A stretch of 13,112 bases of DNA from Hyphomicrobium sp. GTDB lineage: Bacteria > Pseudomonadota > Alphaproteobacteria > Rhizobiales > Hyphomicrobiaceae. The DNA lies in assembly GCA_030598645.1 (NCBI GenBank), contig JAUVPN010000026.1, forward strand, positions 1 to 13,112, in the 5' to 3' direction. The notes beneath the pieces are model-generated. The model was not told where the DNA came from, made no database searches, and was given only the letters and a program-made list of their open reading frames with translations. Made by a program: the position numbers and the translations under genes. Shown here one piece after another: positions 6,385 to 13,112 of the stretch (positions are counted from its first letter, which is position 1; each line of letters starts with the position of its first letter).

Positions 6385-6505
6385 AATGTCCGCTTTGGGT
6401 CATGAGCAGACATTTGAAGGCTCATTTGAGATGTCCGCTTTACCCCCGAAAGCGGACATTTTGAGAGGCGTCTGCGATGTCCGCTAAGTGCCAAAAGCGG
6501 ACATT
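6385..6505. repeat. Composite block of three palindromic repeats (P1-P2-P3)
   Basis: Three related palindromes in order. P1 is at 6385-6414, ATGTCCGCTTTGGGTC then AGCAGACAT. P2 is at 6431-6459, arms ATGTCCGCTTT and AAAGCGGACAT with loop ACCCCCG. P3 is at 6477-6504, arms ATGTCCGCT and AGCGGACAT around AAGTGCCAAA. Spacers are about 17 bases. Partial versions of the same block occur at three other places in the window, all intergenic. This is a dispersed, REP-like element of Bradyrhizobium-type genomes, from memory. Confidence 0.85.
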
Positions 6506-6879
6506 GGGTCGAATGGTCGTACTGGAGCGCTATGCGCTTCTAGAACGGGTTGCTCATTGCACGTGTGCATTAGAGGTAGAGCGTCCCCCACGTCTGGCAG
6601 ATGGAGACACCACGGGCCCACGTTCGACAGGCCACTCGCTAGTGAAGGCTCAGCGAGAAAGGCCCCTTATGCGCGTTAGCAGCGTTCCCGATCAAATCTG
6701 ATATACGCCGCCTGAGCCTGAGTGGCCGGTTCACAACATGAACCCAGCAAACGCGATTCATTTGCGCTGTTTAGGTTGCGTGAACGATGAGTTTAAGTCG
6801 TGGTTCGCTCTCGTCTATGGTCGGAATGTGGGGAACTGGGCCCACCTAGTGATCGCCCAAAAGAGCACGGAGCATAACC

Positions 6880-7395
6880 ATGGAATCCTTTGCCCTTACA
6901 CTCATTGATAAACCCCGCCAAAGTGAGAAGTGGCAATTCCAAGTTGACGGACGTGCTGCGCGACTTCTTGGCCCGGATGGACAGACAGCGGCAACCTTCA
7001 CACCAGACCAAGCTTATCAGGATGTCGAAGTTGTACGCTTCGCCAAAAGCGGACACAACGTTGGCATTTCAGCTGACGGCCAAACTCTTCATTTCACGGC
7101 GTGGCCCAAAGCTTACAAAGGTATCAAGGCATTTACAGAACTCTCTCCCCTTGCGGCCAGCACGCCCGAATTACAGAGTTTGAGACGCGTCGGATTAATC
7201 CGATTGATCATAGGCGCTGCATTGTTCGTCGGAGGGGGGATTTTTTCTCTTGATGGCCTGCTCGCACTTGGCGGCTTCGGAGGTGGCGGCAAACACTACT
7301 TATTTTATGGTGCCATACTATTTGGCGCAGTGTTCCTGTACCAAAGCTCCCATTACTACGCCGAGGCTAGGAGGCTAGCCAAAATCCACACGTGA
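6880..7395 (+). CDS. Membrane protein with two C-terminal helices, function unknown
   Basis: A 171-residue protein. The ATG at 6880 has ACGGAG 7 bases upstream. Residues 1-100 are a soluble, strand-rich domain (KWQFQVDGRAARLLGPDG, then ISADGQTLHFTAWP), which reads like a small pleckstrin-homology-type or other beta domain, but I cannot assign a family. Two transmembrane helices follow: about 104-124 and 140-157, separated by a glycine-rich turn (GGFGGGGKH). The end is short and charged (EARRLAKIH). No signal peptide, so the soluble domain is probably cytoplasmic. It stands alone between repeat blocks, with its own terminator-like hairpin after the stop. No upstream copy of the palindrome seen further left. 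Confidence 0.7.
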   Translation: MESFALTLIDKPRQSEKWQFQVDGRAARLLGPDGQTAATFTPDQAYQDVEVVRFAKSGHNVGISADGQTLHFTAWPKAYKGIKAFTELSPLAASTPELQSLRRVGLIRLIIGAALFVGGGIFSLDGLLALGGFGGGGKHYLFYGAILFGAVFLYQSSHYYAEARRLAKIHT

Positions 7396-7396
7396 A

Positions 7397-7456
7397 CGAC
7401 GTAGGTGTTTGGGAAGACACCGCCGTACTCTGGTGACACCCCTACGTCGCATTTTG
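7397..7456 (+). terminator. Terminator-like inverted repeat after the 171-aa gene
   Basis: CGACGTAGGTGT (7397-7408) pairs with ACACCCCTACGTCG (7436-7449) apart from a 2-base bulge, followed by CATTTTGTT. The loop of about 27 bases can itself form a smaller hairpin. It begins two bases after the stop codon, supporting a role in ending this transcript. Confidence 0.55.
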
Positions 7457-7489
7457 TTCAAAAGCAGCCATTGAGGTGGGCGTCCGGCA

Positions 7490-7562
7490 AGTCGGCTTTA
7501 CCCCCGAAAGCAGACATTCTAATAGGCAGCCGAAGTGTCCGCTAAGTGCCAAAAGCGGACAT
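7490..7562. repeat. Palindromic repeat block, P2-P3 form
   Basis: A decayed P2 copy (7490-7516: GTCGGCTTTACCCCCGAAAG, then CAGACAT) and a P3 copy (7535-7562: GTGTCCGCTAAGTGCC, then AAAAGCGGACAT), about 18 bases apart. P1 is missing. It lies between the convergent membrane-protein and dehydrogenase genes. The remaining bases to 7663 hold nothing I can identify. Confidence 0.8.
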
Positions 7563-7663
7563 CGGCGTATTCCAGCCGAATGCCTGTTCAACTTGCTTGG
7601 TTAGAGTACCGCCGGTCTGCTTGCCGTGATGCCATGCGCTGAATAGGTAGCATGCGTCTGTGG

Positions 7664-9070
7664 CTATATGCCTATTGCGCTATAGGCGTCAGCAGCGCGT
7701 CTTATCGCAATCGAGTATGCTGCGGTTCTCAGATCGGGTACGCGAGAACTACCGGTCCAAACGGAATCGATCTGTTCATAAGCGGATCGCATCATGTCAT
7801 CCAGCCCGGATCTCACGAGATCAATCTCCCTAGCCCCCTCAAGGAAAGATCGAGCCGTTTCCAATGGAAAGCTTGTGCCAGTCATGGTTTCCAGAGAGCG
7901 AGCCAGAATCTTGTGGCTTGCTTCGTGATGACGCCGCTCCATCAAGCCGAAAGGAATGTGGGTCAGGTTCTTCACCCACTCGAAATAGCTGACGACGACA
8001 CCACCAGCGTTGACGTACAAGTCCGGTAGAACAACGATCCCGCGATCACGCAAGATGGCGTCGGCCTCGAATGTTGTTGGACCGTTAGCAGCCTCGACGA
8101 TCAGCTTGGCGCGGATCTGGGCCGCGTTGCCGGCATGGATCACCTGCTCCGTGGCCGCCGGAATAAGGATATCGCAATCGCGCACGAGCATTGATGCGCC
8201 ATTCGTGACGAATTCCGCGTCCGGATACCCGCCAACCCCGCCCGCCCTCTGGAGGTGTTGCTTGAGCCGCTCAATGGGCAGACCATCCTCTGCATACACC
8301 GCTCCATCCCGCTCGATCACGCCGATCACTCGGCAACCGTCCTCCTCGCTCAGAAACTTCGCCGCGTGATAGCCGACATTGCCCAGACCCTGGATGATCA
8401 AAGACTTGCCTGCCAGGGTGGGAGCAAGCCCGGCTCTTGCCAAGCCTTGCTCGTGGCGAAAGAATTCTCGCAATGCGTATTGGACGCCGCGACCCGTGGC
8501 CTCGATCCGTCCTTCGATACCCCCGGCTGCAAGCGGTTTTCCAGTAACGCAAGCAAGCGCATTTATGTCATTCGGAGACCAGCGGCGGTACTCGTCCGCC
8601 ATCCACACCATTATCATCTCGTTGGTGCCCATATCGGGCGCTGGAACATTCTGGCTCGGACCAAGGAAATTGTGCCGCGCTAGCTCCTGCGTGAACCGCC
8701 TAGTGATCCGCTCGAGCTCCTCACGCGACCATTGTGATGCATCGATGCGCAGGCCACCCTTGGATCCACCAAAGGGTAAGCCCATCAAAGAGCATTTGTA
8801 CGTCATGAGGGCAGCCAGCGCCTCGACCTCTTGCTGATCCGCATCCGGCGAATATCGAAGGCCACCCTTGGTAGGCGTGAAATGCGTGCTGTGCACTGCC
8901 CGCCAGCCGAAAAAGGTCACCATGCGGCCGCGGAGGCGGACACCGAAGCGTGCGACGTACGTGGCATTGCAGACGCGGATTTTCTCCGCCAATCCATCCT
9001 GCATAGGCACATAGCGTGCAGCTGCATCAAATTGGCGGTTTACGTCGTCGAGAAACGATTGACCTCCCAT
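7664..9070 (-). CDS. Glu/Leu/Phe/Val-type amino-acid dehydrogenase, probably glutamate dehydrogenase
   Basis: A 468-residue cytosolic enzyme that oxidatively deaminates an amino acid to its 2-oxo acid with NAD(P), reversibly. The N-terminal dimerisation and substrate domain carries TKGGLRYSP (67-75), the substrate lysine in TYK (K92), the catalytic lysine in PFGGSKGG (K104) and PAPDMGT (143-149) with the conserved Asp146. The Rossmann domain shows GLGNVG (228-233), with an acidic residue at the end of the next strand (VIERDG, E253), which favours NAD over NADP. AANGPTT and NAGGVVVSYFEWVKN follow as in glutamate dehydrogenases. Length and layout fit the small hexameric class. The ATG at 9068-9070 has AGGGAG upstream. 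Leucine or phenylalanine specificity cannot be excluded. It has no operon partner, and a palindromic site lies upstream. Confidence 0.92.
   Translation of the reverse strand: MGGQSFLDDVNRQFDAAARYVPMQDGLAEKIRVCNATYVARFGVRLRGRMVTFFGWRAVHSTHFTPTKGGLRYSPDADQQEVEALAALMTYKCSLMGLPFGGSKGGLRIDASQWSREELERITRRFTQELARHNFLGPSQNVPAPDMGTNEMIMVWMADEYRRWSPNDINALACVTGKPLAAGGIEGRIEATGRGVQYALREFFRHEQGLARAGLAPTLAGKSLIIQGLGNVGYHAAKFLSEEDGCRVIGVIERDGAVYAEDGLPIERLKQHLQRAGGVGGYPDAEFVTNGASMLVRDCDILIPAATEQVIHAGNAAQIRAKLIVEAANGPTTFEADAILRDRGIVVLPDLYVNAGGVVVSYFEWVKNLTHIPFGLMERRHHEASHKILARSLETMTGTSFPLETARSFLEGAREIDLVRSGLDDMMRSAYEQIDSVWTGSSRVPDLRTAAYSIAIRRAADAYSAIGI
7670..7687 (-). other. Hairpin over the dehydrogenase C-terminal codons
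   Basis: GCCTAT, 6-base loop, ATAGGC, covering the last sense codons just before the dehydrogenase stop codon. No U-run follows on the minus strand. It may contribute to transcript ending but is too short to call a terminator. Confidence 0.3.
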
Positions 9071-9092
9071 GAAGCACTCCCTACTGGTCGCA

Positions 9093-9104
9093 ATGTTGCA
9101 ACAT
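9093..9104. promoter_or_regulatory. Palindromic operator candidate upstream of the dehydrogenase
   Basis: ATGTTGCAACAT is a perfect 12-bp palindrome 22 bases before the dehydrogenase start, close enough to overlap a promoter or leader. Amino-acid dehydrogenase genes are often controlled by Lrp/AsnC-type regulators, which bind palindromes of about this size, but no regulator gene is in the window. A further hairpin, GCCACC-TCAT-GGTGGC, lies at 9125-9140. Confidence 0.45.
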
Positions 9105-9208
9105 GTGCCCTGCGTATCGCAACAGCCACCTCATGGTGGCCCAGAGGAGGGGTAGCGGTCATCGAGAAAAGCAAACCGGTGCCCTGCCCCGCAAAGCGAT
9201 GCTGGTTT

Positions 9209-9321
9209 CTAAGTTAGAATCCGGCGGAGTCTCGCGTGCGTCATAGATGTCCGCTTTACCCCCCGAAAGCGGACATTCTCAGCTGCGTCATCCACGTCCG
9301 CTAAGTGCCAAAAGCGGACAT
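9209..9321. repeat. Palindromic repeat block, leader plus P2-P3
   Basis: P2 at 9247-9275 (with one extra C in the loop) and P3 at 9295-9321. It is preceded at 9209-9235 by a leader reading AGTTAGAATCCGGCGGAG, which matches 11290-11316 at 22 of 27 positions. The repeated element is therefore longer than the palindromes. It lies between the divergent dehydrogenase and cytochrome genes, whose whole gap (9071-9426) has no other gene I can support. Confidence 0.8.
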
Positions 9322-9426
9322 TGAGGTGTCGACAAGAACGATCATGGGAAGGAAGCTATCGGCTCGATCAAGAAAGGCGCTTGCGCCCAATCTCGGGAAG
9401 CCGAGCAGAAAGACAGAGCCAGCCGG

Positions 9427-9702
9427 GTGTCTGCACGCATCTTCACGTTACTTGTGATCATGGTCTGCCCACTAATCTCAATGGCCGCTTTGTCAGGTAA
9501 GGCGATTGCCGATGAACAAGCCTTCAAGGAGCATTGCGGCGAATGTCATGCCCGCGCAGCCTCACTTGCGCGAAATCTAAAGGGATCAACGGCCGAAGAA
9601 CGTACCACCATGCTGGCCCAGTTTCTCGAAACGCATCACACCAAAGATGCCAAGGCACGCACGGCGGTCATCGACTATCTGGTCGGCCTGTCAGCAAAGT
9701 GA
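9427..9702 (+). CDS. Small exported c-type cytochrome
   Basis: A 91-residue precursor with one haem-binding motif, CGECH (37-41), attached covalently to haem in the periplasm. An N-terminal hydrophobic stretch (IFTLLVIMVCPLISMAALS) is a signal peptide, probably cut before DEQAF. The start is uncertain: GTG at 9427 has no good ribosome binding site, and ATG at 9460 would leave a shorter signal. After the haem motif the protein is short and helical (about 50 residues). The only later methionine is M62, and H70/H71 are alternatives for the sixth ligand. It ends with DYLVGLSAK, as in small class I cytochromes. It faces a ferric-reductase-like flavocytochrome with 4 bp between the genes, so an electron-transfer partnership is possible but not shown. 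Confidence 0.8.
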   Translation: MSARIFTLLVIMVCPLISMAALSGKAIADEQAFKEHCGECHARAASLARNLKGSTAEERTTMLAQFLETHHTKDAKARTAVIDYLVGLSAK

Positions 9703-9706
9703 TTGG

Positions 9707-11125
9707 CTAACGCAGGCCGAAGGCCGTAACTGCCGCAACGAGAACCAGAAGGACGGCGAGACACTCTCTGCGGCGCTTTTTATCAAGACGTCCTCTTCCT
9801 GCAGCGTAATCAAAGCGCTCGTAGCCAATTGAATGGGGCAGCACACCAGAGTTCAGGAGCGCGTCGGCTACAAGCTCCATCATGCGGGCGGGTCCACAAA
9901 TGAGGGCGGTCACATGTTCGGGTGCCAATCCCTTGAGCAAGTCGCGTATTTGCCTCTCACTGGGAGGCCCAGGCAGAAAACCTGTCCCTTCACTTGCTTC
10001 GTCGACGAGGCAGGTCAAGGAAAAATCAAGGTGTGACTGCAGTTCTCGCAACCGTTCCAACCCGGCCAGGGCAGACGGTGTTCGCGCTGAATAGAGTAGA
10101 CGGAATGTTCGCTTGTCGCCCTCAGCGGCGGCTTGTTCTAACATGCCGAGCAGCGGCGCGATGCCGACGCCTCCGGCAATCATGAGAACCGGCCCGCGGC
10201 CGTCGGGCAGAATGAAGCTGCCATGGGGTCCATCCACCGCGACGCGCGTGCCGGGTTCAACCGATGCAAAGCTATTGGTGCAATCTCCTACCTCACGTAT
10301 CACGAGCCGAAGATTTGGTAGATCGGCTGGGCCGGACGCAATCGAGAACGGGTGATCATGGAAGGGCGGACGGTTGGGCGCGAGCGTGATCCACATAAAT
10401 TGGCCACCGCGAAATTGCAGGTTCGTCGTAGAGCGCCCGTGCAGCAACATCTCCACGACATGAGGGCTGAGCCGGTGCAAACGCTCAACGCGCCAGTCCC
10501 CTCGCCACATCCTTCTCGGCCGGACGAAGTAAACGACGCTGATTGCACCAACAGACATTGCCGCAAACAGCAACCAAACGAGGGCCAAGGGAAGTTCATT
10601 GCTGTAGGTTCCGGCCGTCATCGCGTGATGCAGTGCTAGGCCCGCCACAGCGATTGCGAGCAAGCTATGGGATGCCCGCCAATATTCGTACCTCACGAAT
10701 GATCGGGTACGGATGGAGGCGAAGGCGACGAGGACAAGCAGGCCAACGATCGCGACAACGCCGCTCCTGAGACGATTGCTCGCGAGCATGCCGGTCAGCC
10801 GATGCCAGGCAGCGGTCGGGTCAGCGTAGAGCGTCGGGGCGAGATAGATCAGAGGGTGGAGAACCGCAAAGAAGACCAGCACATAGGCTGCGAGGCGGTG
10901 GAAGCCCATCGTGCGATCGATGCCCACCTGCCCGGAAACACTCTCAAACCTGCCGGAACTCAGGAACTGCAGGAACATCAGTGCAGCGGCCGTGAGGCCG
11001 AAGCCAGTGCCAAGCTCGCTCCACACGCTTGCTGCCTCAACACCACTCGCCAAAGCGGCCAGGATGGGAAGAAGAGCGGCAGCGATGAATAGGCTAGCAA
11101 GTGCCTGCCCAGATAGGCTCGGCAT
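9707..11125 (-). CDS. Ferric reductase/NADPH-oxidase-like flavocytochrome b
   Basis: A 472-residue inner-membrane oxidoreductase expected to pass electrons from NAD(P)H through FAD and haem b across the membrane, to ferric iron, oxygen or a periplasmic acceptor. The N-terminal half has several helices with haem-ligand candidates H76, H90, H153 and H166/H167, as in the ferric-reductase transmembrane family. The FAD domain carries HPFSIAS (258-264). The nucleotide domain has IAGGVGIAPLLGML (316-329), CGPARMM (410-416) and YERFDY (435-440). Unusually, a further hydrophobic segment (455-470) follows a KKRRR stop and ends the protein. I start at ATG 11123-11125; a TTG at 11176 would add 17 residues. 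No strong ribosome binding site is seen at either. It converges on the small cytochrome c gene. Confidence 0.85.
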   Translation of the reverse strand: MPSLSGQALASLFIAAALLPILAALASGVEAASVWSELGTGFGLTAAALMFLQFLSSGRFESVSGQVGIDRTMGFHRLAAYVLVFFAVLHPLIYLAPTLYADPTAAWHRLTGMLASNRLRSGVVAIVGLLVLVAFASIRTRSFVRYEYWRASHSLLAIAVAGLALHHAMTAGTYSNELPLALVWLLFAAMSVGAISVVYFVRPRRMWRGDWRVERLHRLSPHVVEMLLHGRSTTNLQFRGGQFMWITLAPNRPPFHDHPFSIASGPADLPNLRLVIREVGDCTNSFASVEPGTRVAVDGPHGSFILPDGRGPVLMIAGGVGIAPLLGMLEQAAAEGDKRTFRLLYSARTPSALAGLERLRELQSHLDFSLTCLVDEASEGTGFLPGPPSERQIRDLLKGLAPEHVTALICGPARMMELVADALLNSGVLPHSIGYERFDYAAGRGRLDKKRRRECLAVLLVLVAAVTAFGLR

Positions 11126-11485
11126 CCGACGCTTGTTTTGCGTGCCTTCCTTCAACTCACCACTAGCCCAAATCAAAGCCTAGTTCAGTCGGCCGAAGTC
11201 ACGCTGAGACGCTACGCGACTAGTATTGCAGCTGAACCATCGAGGACAGCCTCCTCAGTCTGACCTACTCCAGGAAGCAGTACCAGTCTCCAAATTAGGA
11301 TCCGGCGTAGGCTCGCTCCCGTCCTCAATGTCCGCTCTTGGGTCAGAAGCAGACATTCGAGCGTGCGTCAGGGATGTCTGCTTTACCCCCAAGAGCGGAC
11401 ATACGCCCGCGAGGAACCCGGGTGGTGCTCCCCTGCTATCAGTCGATTTCTGCCCATGCGGGATCGCAGGCGTGTGCCGCCGTCG
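11126..11485. other. Intergenic region with repeat block
   Basis: Between the flavocytochrome start and the YhhJ-like stop. It holds the repeat block at 11290-11402. Overlapping plus-strand open frames here read through the palindromes (peptides beginning MSALGSEAD or MSALPPRAD) and are typical artefacts of this repeat. No gene is supported. Confidence 0.6.
11290..11402. repeat. Palindromic repeat block, leader plus P1-P2
   Basis: The leader at 11290-11316 (AATTAGGATCCGGCGTAGG) matches that at 9209. P1 is at 11327-11357 (AATGTCCGCTCTTGGGTC, then AGCAGACATT) and P2 is at 11374-11402 (ATGTCTGCTTTACCCCC, then AAGAGCGGACAT). P3 is missing. P1's arms carry changes, as do P2's, so this copy is diverged. 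Confidence 0.8.
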
Positions 11486-12613
11486 TCATTGGGCGCGCGC
11501 CAGCATCGTGCGGAAGCGAGCAAGCGCGATCGTGAGGAAGATCGCCCCCAAAACTATGAGCACAGCAATATGCCGCCAGACGACATCAATGCCGGCAGCG
11601 CGATACAGAACCGATTGCGCAAAGTTCACGAAATGCACGGACGGCGAAACCTGTATTGCGACCTGAAGCGGTTCGGGCATGCTCTCCAGCGGCGAAAAGG
11701 CACCTGAGAGCATATTGAGAATGAGAAAGACCGGAATAGCGAGCAGCGTAAACTGCGGCATCGTATTCGCAATCGTAGCGAGCAAAATCCCCAACGATGC
11801 CAAAGCGAACAGATAGACGGCTGTTCCCCCGACAAATAGGGCGATTGAGCCCTGGATCGGAACTTCGAGCACGTACTGCACGACGATGACGAGCCCAAGC
11901 GTCGCGGCAACGAGGATCACCAAGCCGTTGGCCCAGATCTTCGCGGCAGCGATTTCACTGGCCCGGATCGGCATCACCAATAAGTGTTCAATAGTGCCGC
12001 GCTCTCGTTCCCGGATGACTGCTGCGCCGACAAGGAGAATGGTCAGTATGCCCAAGCCTTCCAGCACCGCCAGGACCGCCTGGAACCAGATGCCTTCAAG
12101 ATTTGGATTAAAGAACGCGCGGGTGACAGCAACCACGGGCAGTTGGGCCTCGACGCCGCGTGACTGGAGGTAGTTCCGTGTTTCCTGCTGCACGATGGAC
12201 TCGACGTAGCTCCCGCCGACGCCAGCTTGCGTCATTGCAGTAGCGTCTATGTTCAGCTGCAGTGTCGGAACGCTCTCCCGCAACACGTCGGCTTCGAAGT
12301 CCGACGGGATGTCGAGTACGAACGCGTAAGTGCCGCGATCCATCTCTCGATCGATCGCGGAGCGATCGATGAGGTCAGGGCGACGGAAATACGGCTTAAG
12401 GAGTCCATCTCGAATACGGGCTGAGAGCGCGGAGCGATCGGAGTCGACGATCGCGATCGCCGCGTTATTGACGTCCGTTCTGATTCCCGTCGCTTCGCTG
12501 TAAATATTGAGCGAGAAGGCATAAATGATGAAGGCGAACAGCACCTTGTCGCTGGCAAGGCTGGAAAACTCCTTCAGGCCGAGGCGATAGACGTTGGAGA
12601 GCCAGCGTCCCAT
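11486..12613 (-). CDS. yhhJ: ABC-2 type permease, YhhJ-like
   Basis: A 375-residue inner-membrane permease. One N-terminal helix (about 22-38) is followed by a large extracytoplasmic domain (45-170) and about five C-terminal helices from 180 on. RERERGTIEHLLVMP (201-215) is the hallmark cytoplasmic loop of ABC-2 exporters. This matches the YhhJ/YbhR group, which in Escherichia coli lies beside RbbA (YhiH). The start is ATG 12613: AGGAGG lies 7 bases upstream. A GTG at 12619 overlaps the preceding stop but sits too close to the AGGAGG. The upstream gene ends at 12616, so the two are translationally coupled. It probably forms the membrane half of an exporter with the RbbA-like protein; the cargo is unknown. 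The extracytoplasmic domain (EATGIRTDVNNAAIAIVDSD) is as in drug- and sterol-export relatives. Confidence 0.87.
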   Translation of the reverse strand: MGRWLSNVYRLGLKEFSSLASDKVLFAFIIYAFSLNIYSEATGIRTDVNNAAIAIVDSDRSALSARIRDGLLKPYFRRPDLIDRSAIDREMDRGTYAFVLDIPSDFEADVLRESVPTLQLNIDATAMTQAGVGGSYVESIVQQETRNYLQSRGVEAQLPVVAVTRAFFNPNLEGIWFQAVLAVLEGLGILTILLVGAAVIRERERGTIEHLLVMPIRASEIAAAKIWANGLVILVAATLGLVIVVQYVLEVPIQGSIALFVGGTAVYLFALASLGILLATIANTMPQFTLLAIPVFLILNMLSGAFSPLESMPEPLQVAIQVSPSVHFVNFAQSVLYRAAGIDVVWRHIAVLIVLGAIFLTIALARFRTMLARAQ

Positions 12614-12615
12614 CC

Positions 12616-13112
12616 TCACACCTCCTGCTTGCGCAACAGCAGACTGGCGGCGACCAGGTAGCCAAGTCCGAATGCGACAAGAATCAGATACTCAGGATAG
12701 AAGGCGGCGAAGTCTCGGGCTTTGGAAATCGTTCCCATGCTAATGTTCTGGAACCAGAGAGACGGAAAGCTCATGCCGATGATGCGACCCGCACCCTCCA
12801 GTGTCGCGGCGGGATAGAGGTAGCCAGAAAAGCTGACCGCGGGGACCGTACAAATGATGGCGGTCCCAATGATCGCCGCGACTTGAGAGCGTACGAAGCA
12901 GGATACCAGCGTTCCAAGAGCGGTCGCAGCAAAAACGTAGAGGATCGCACCCAAAACGAGGGCTGCCACCGAGCCCTTCACGGTCACATCAAACAAGACC
13001 CAGACGAGCACCATGAGGCTGAGAAAGCTGGCAAGCCCGACAGCGACGTAAGGCATCAGCTTGCCGAGCAGGAACTCGCTAACGCTCGCAGGCGAAGCGT
13101 ACAGGTTGCTGA
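12616..13112 (-). CDS. rbbA: RbbA-like ABC ATPase/permease, C-terminal part (partial)
   Basis: The gene's 5' end lies beyond the window; 165 residues are visible. Reading continues upstream of the internal ATG at 13056 without a stop (NLYASPASVSEFLLGKLMPY), so that ATG is not the start. The visible part holds the last membrane helices of an ABC-2 permease domain: VRSQVAAIIGTAIICTVP, SGYLYPAATLEGAGRIIG and the end LLLRKQEV. These phrases recall the C-terminal permease domain of RbbA/YhiH, a protein with two ATP-binding cassettes fused to a permease; the cassettes would be outside the window. A stand-alone permease is the alternative. It overlaps the ribosome-binding region of the YhhJ-like gene, so both are one operon. 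An HlyD-type periplasmic adaptor gene would be expected further upstream on the same strand. Confidence 0.8.
   Translation of the reverse strand, partial: SNLYASPASVSEFLLGKLMPYVAVGLASFLSLMVLVWVLFDVTVKGSVAALVLGAILYVFAATALGTLVSCFVRSQVAAIIGTAIICTVPAVSFSGYLYPAATLEGAGRIIGMSFPSLWFQNISMGTISKARDFAAFYPEYLILVAFGLGYLVAASLLLRKQEV

Larger units (their letters stand above)
6206..6879. other. Repeat-containing intergenic region
   Basis: Holds the terminator at 6233-6268, an imperfect hairpin at about 6348-6379 (GGATAGC-ATG paired with CAT-GCTATTCC, one bulge) and the three-palindrome repeat block at 6385-6505. From 6506 to 6879 I see no gene: a plus-strand open frame starting inside the repeat at 6477 is of the kind produced by these palindromes and has no motif. 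Confidence 0.55.

Noticed and set aside
6385..6505. Possible CRISPR array
   Set aside because: Only three units, each a different palindrome, with short spacers that are partly alike, and no cas genes. A dispersed palindromic element explains it better.
6477..6701. Plus-strand open frame starting MSAKCQKRT
   Set aside because: Its start lies inside the P3 palindrome. Such frames arise wherever this repeat occurs and are, from memory, a common annotation artefact in Bradyrhizobium-type genomes.
8255..8837. Plus-strand open frames over the dehydrogenase
   Set aside because: They are antisense to a full-length enzyme gene with intact motifs; no independent support.
11226..11707. Three overlapping plus-strand open frames
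   Set aside because: They read through the P1-P2 repeat block and then antisense into the permease gene; no signal, motif or ribosome binding site.

Overview
The window looks like an accessory stretch of a Bradyrhizobium-type alphaproteobacterium (Rhizobiales). This rests on the GC-rich right half, a scattered family of ATGTCCGC...GCGGACAT palindromes of a kind I recall from Bradyrhizobium and relatives, a match to the EcfG general-stress promoter consensus, and the flavour of the proteins. The assignment is by recognition, not by search.

Left part (about 490-6205): a cluster dominated by exported proteins of unknown function. It contains a cationic 105-residue protein (minus), a small SAM-dependent methyltransferase (minus), a 69-residue secreted glycine-zipper peptide (plus), a GNAT acetyltransferase (plus), an 87-residue paralogue of that peptide (minus), a 90-residue secreted protein (plus) and a 763-residue secreted mosaic protein with a duplicated Cys motif and a Lys/Arg-rich helical tail (plus). 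All five signal-peptide genes have at least one copy of a 16-bp palindrome, TGTTCCCTAGGNAACA or a close variant, 70-115 bp upstream of the start codon. This suggests one co-regulated envelope or stress regulon, and one copy also supplies the -35 of an EcfG-like promoter. Bases 1-491 show no convincing gene.

Middle (6206-9426): a good terminator, then repeat-rich intergenic DNA, a two-helix membrane protein of unknown function, more repeats, and a Glu/Leu/Phe/Val-type amino-acid dehydrogenase (minus) with a palindromic site upstream.

Right (9427-13112): a small exported c-type cytochrome (plus) faces a ferric-reductase/NADPH-oxidase-like flavocytochrome (minus) with only 4 bp between their ends. 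After another repeat block come two overlapping minus-strand ABC-2 permease genes: a YhhJ-like permease and the C-terminal membrane part of an RbbA-like ATPase/permease that runs off the window. Those two genes are an operon in the order rbbA then yhhJ and probably make one export pump. I found no tRNA, rRNA, CRISPR array, transposase or phage gene.
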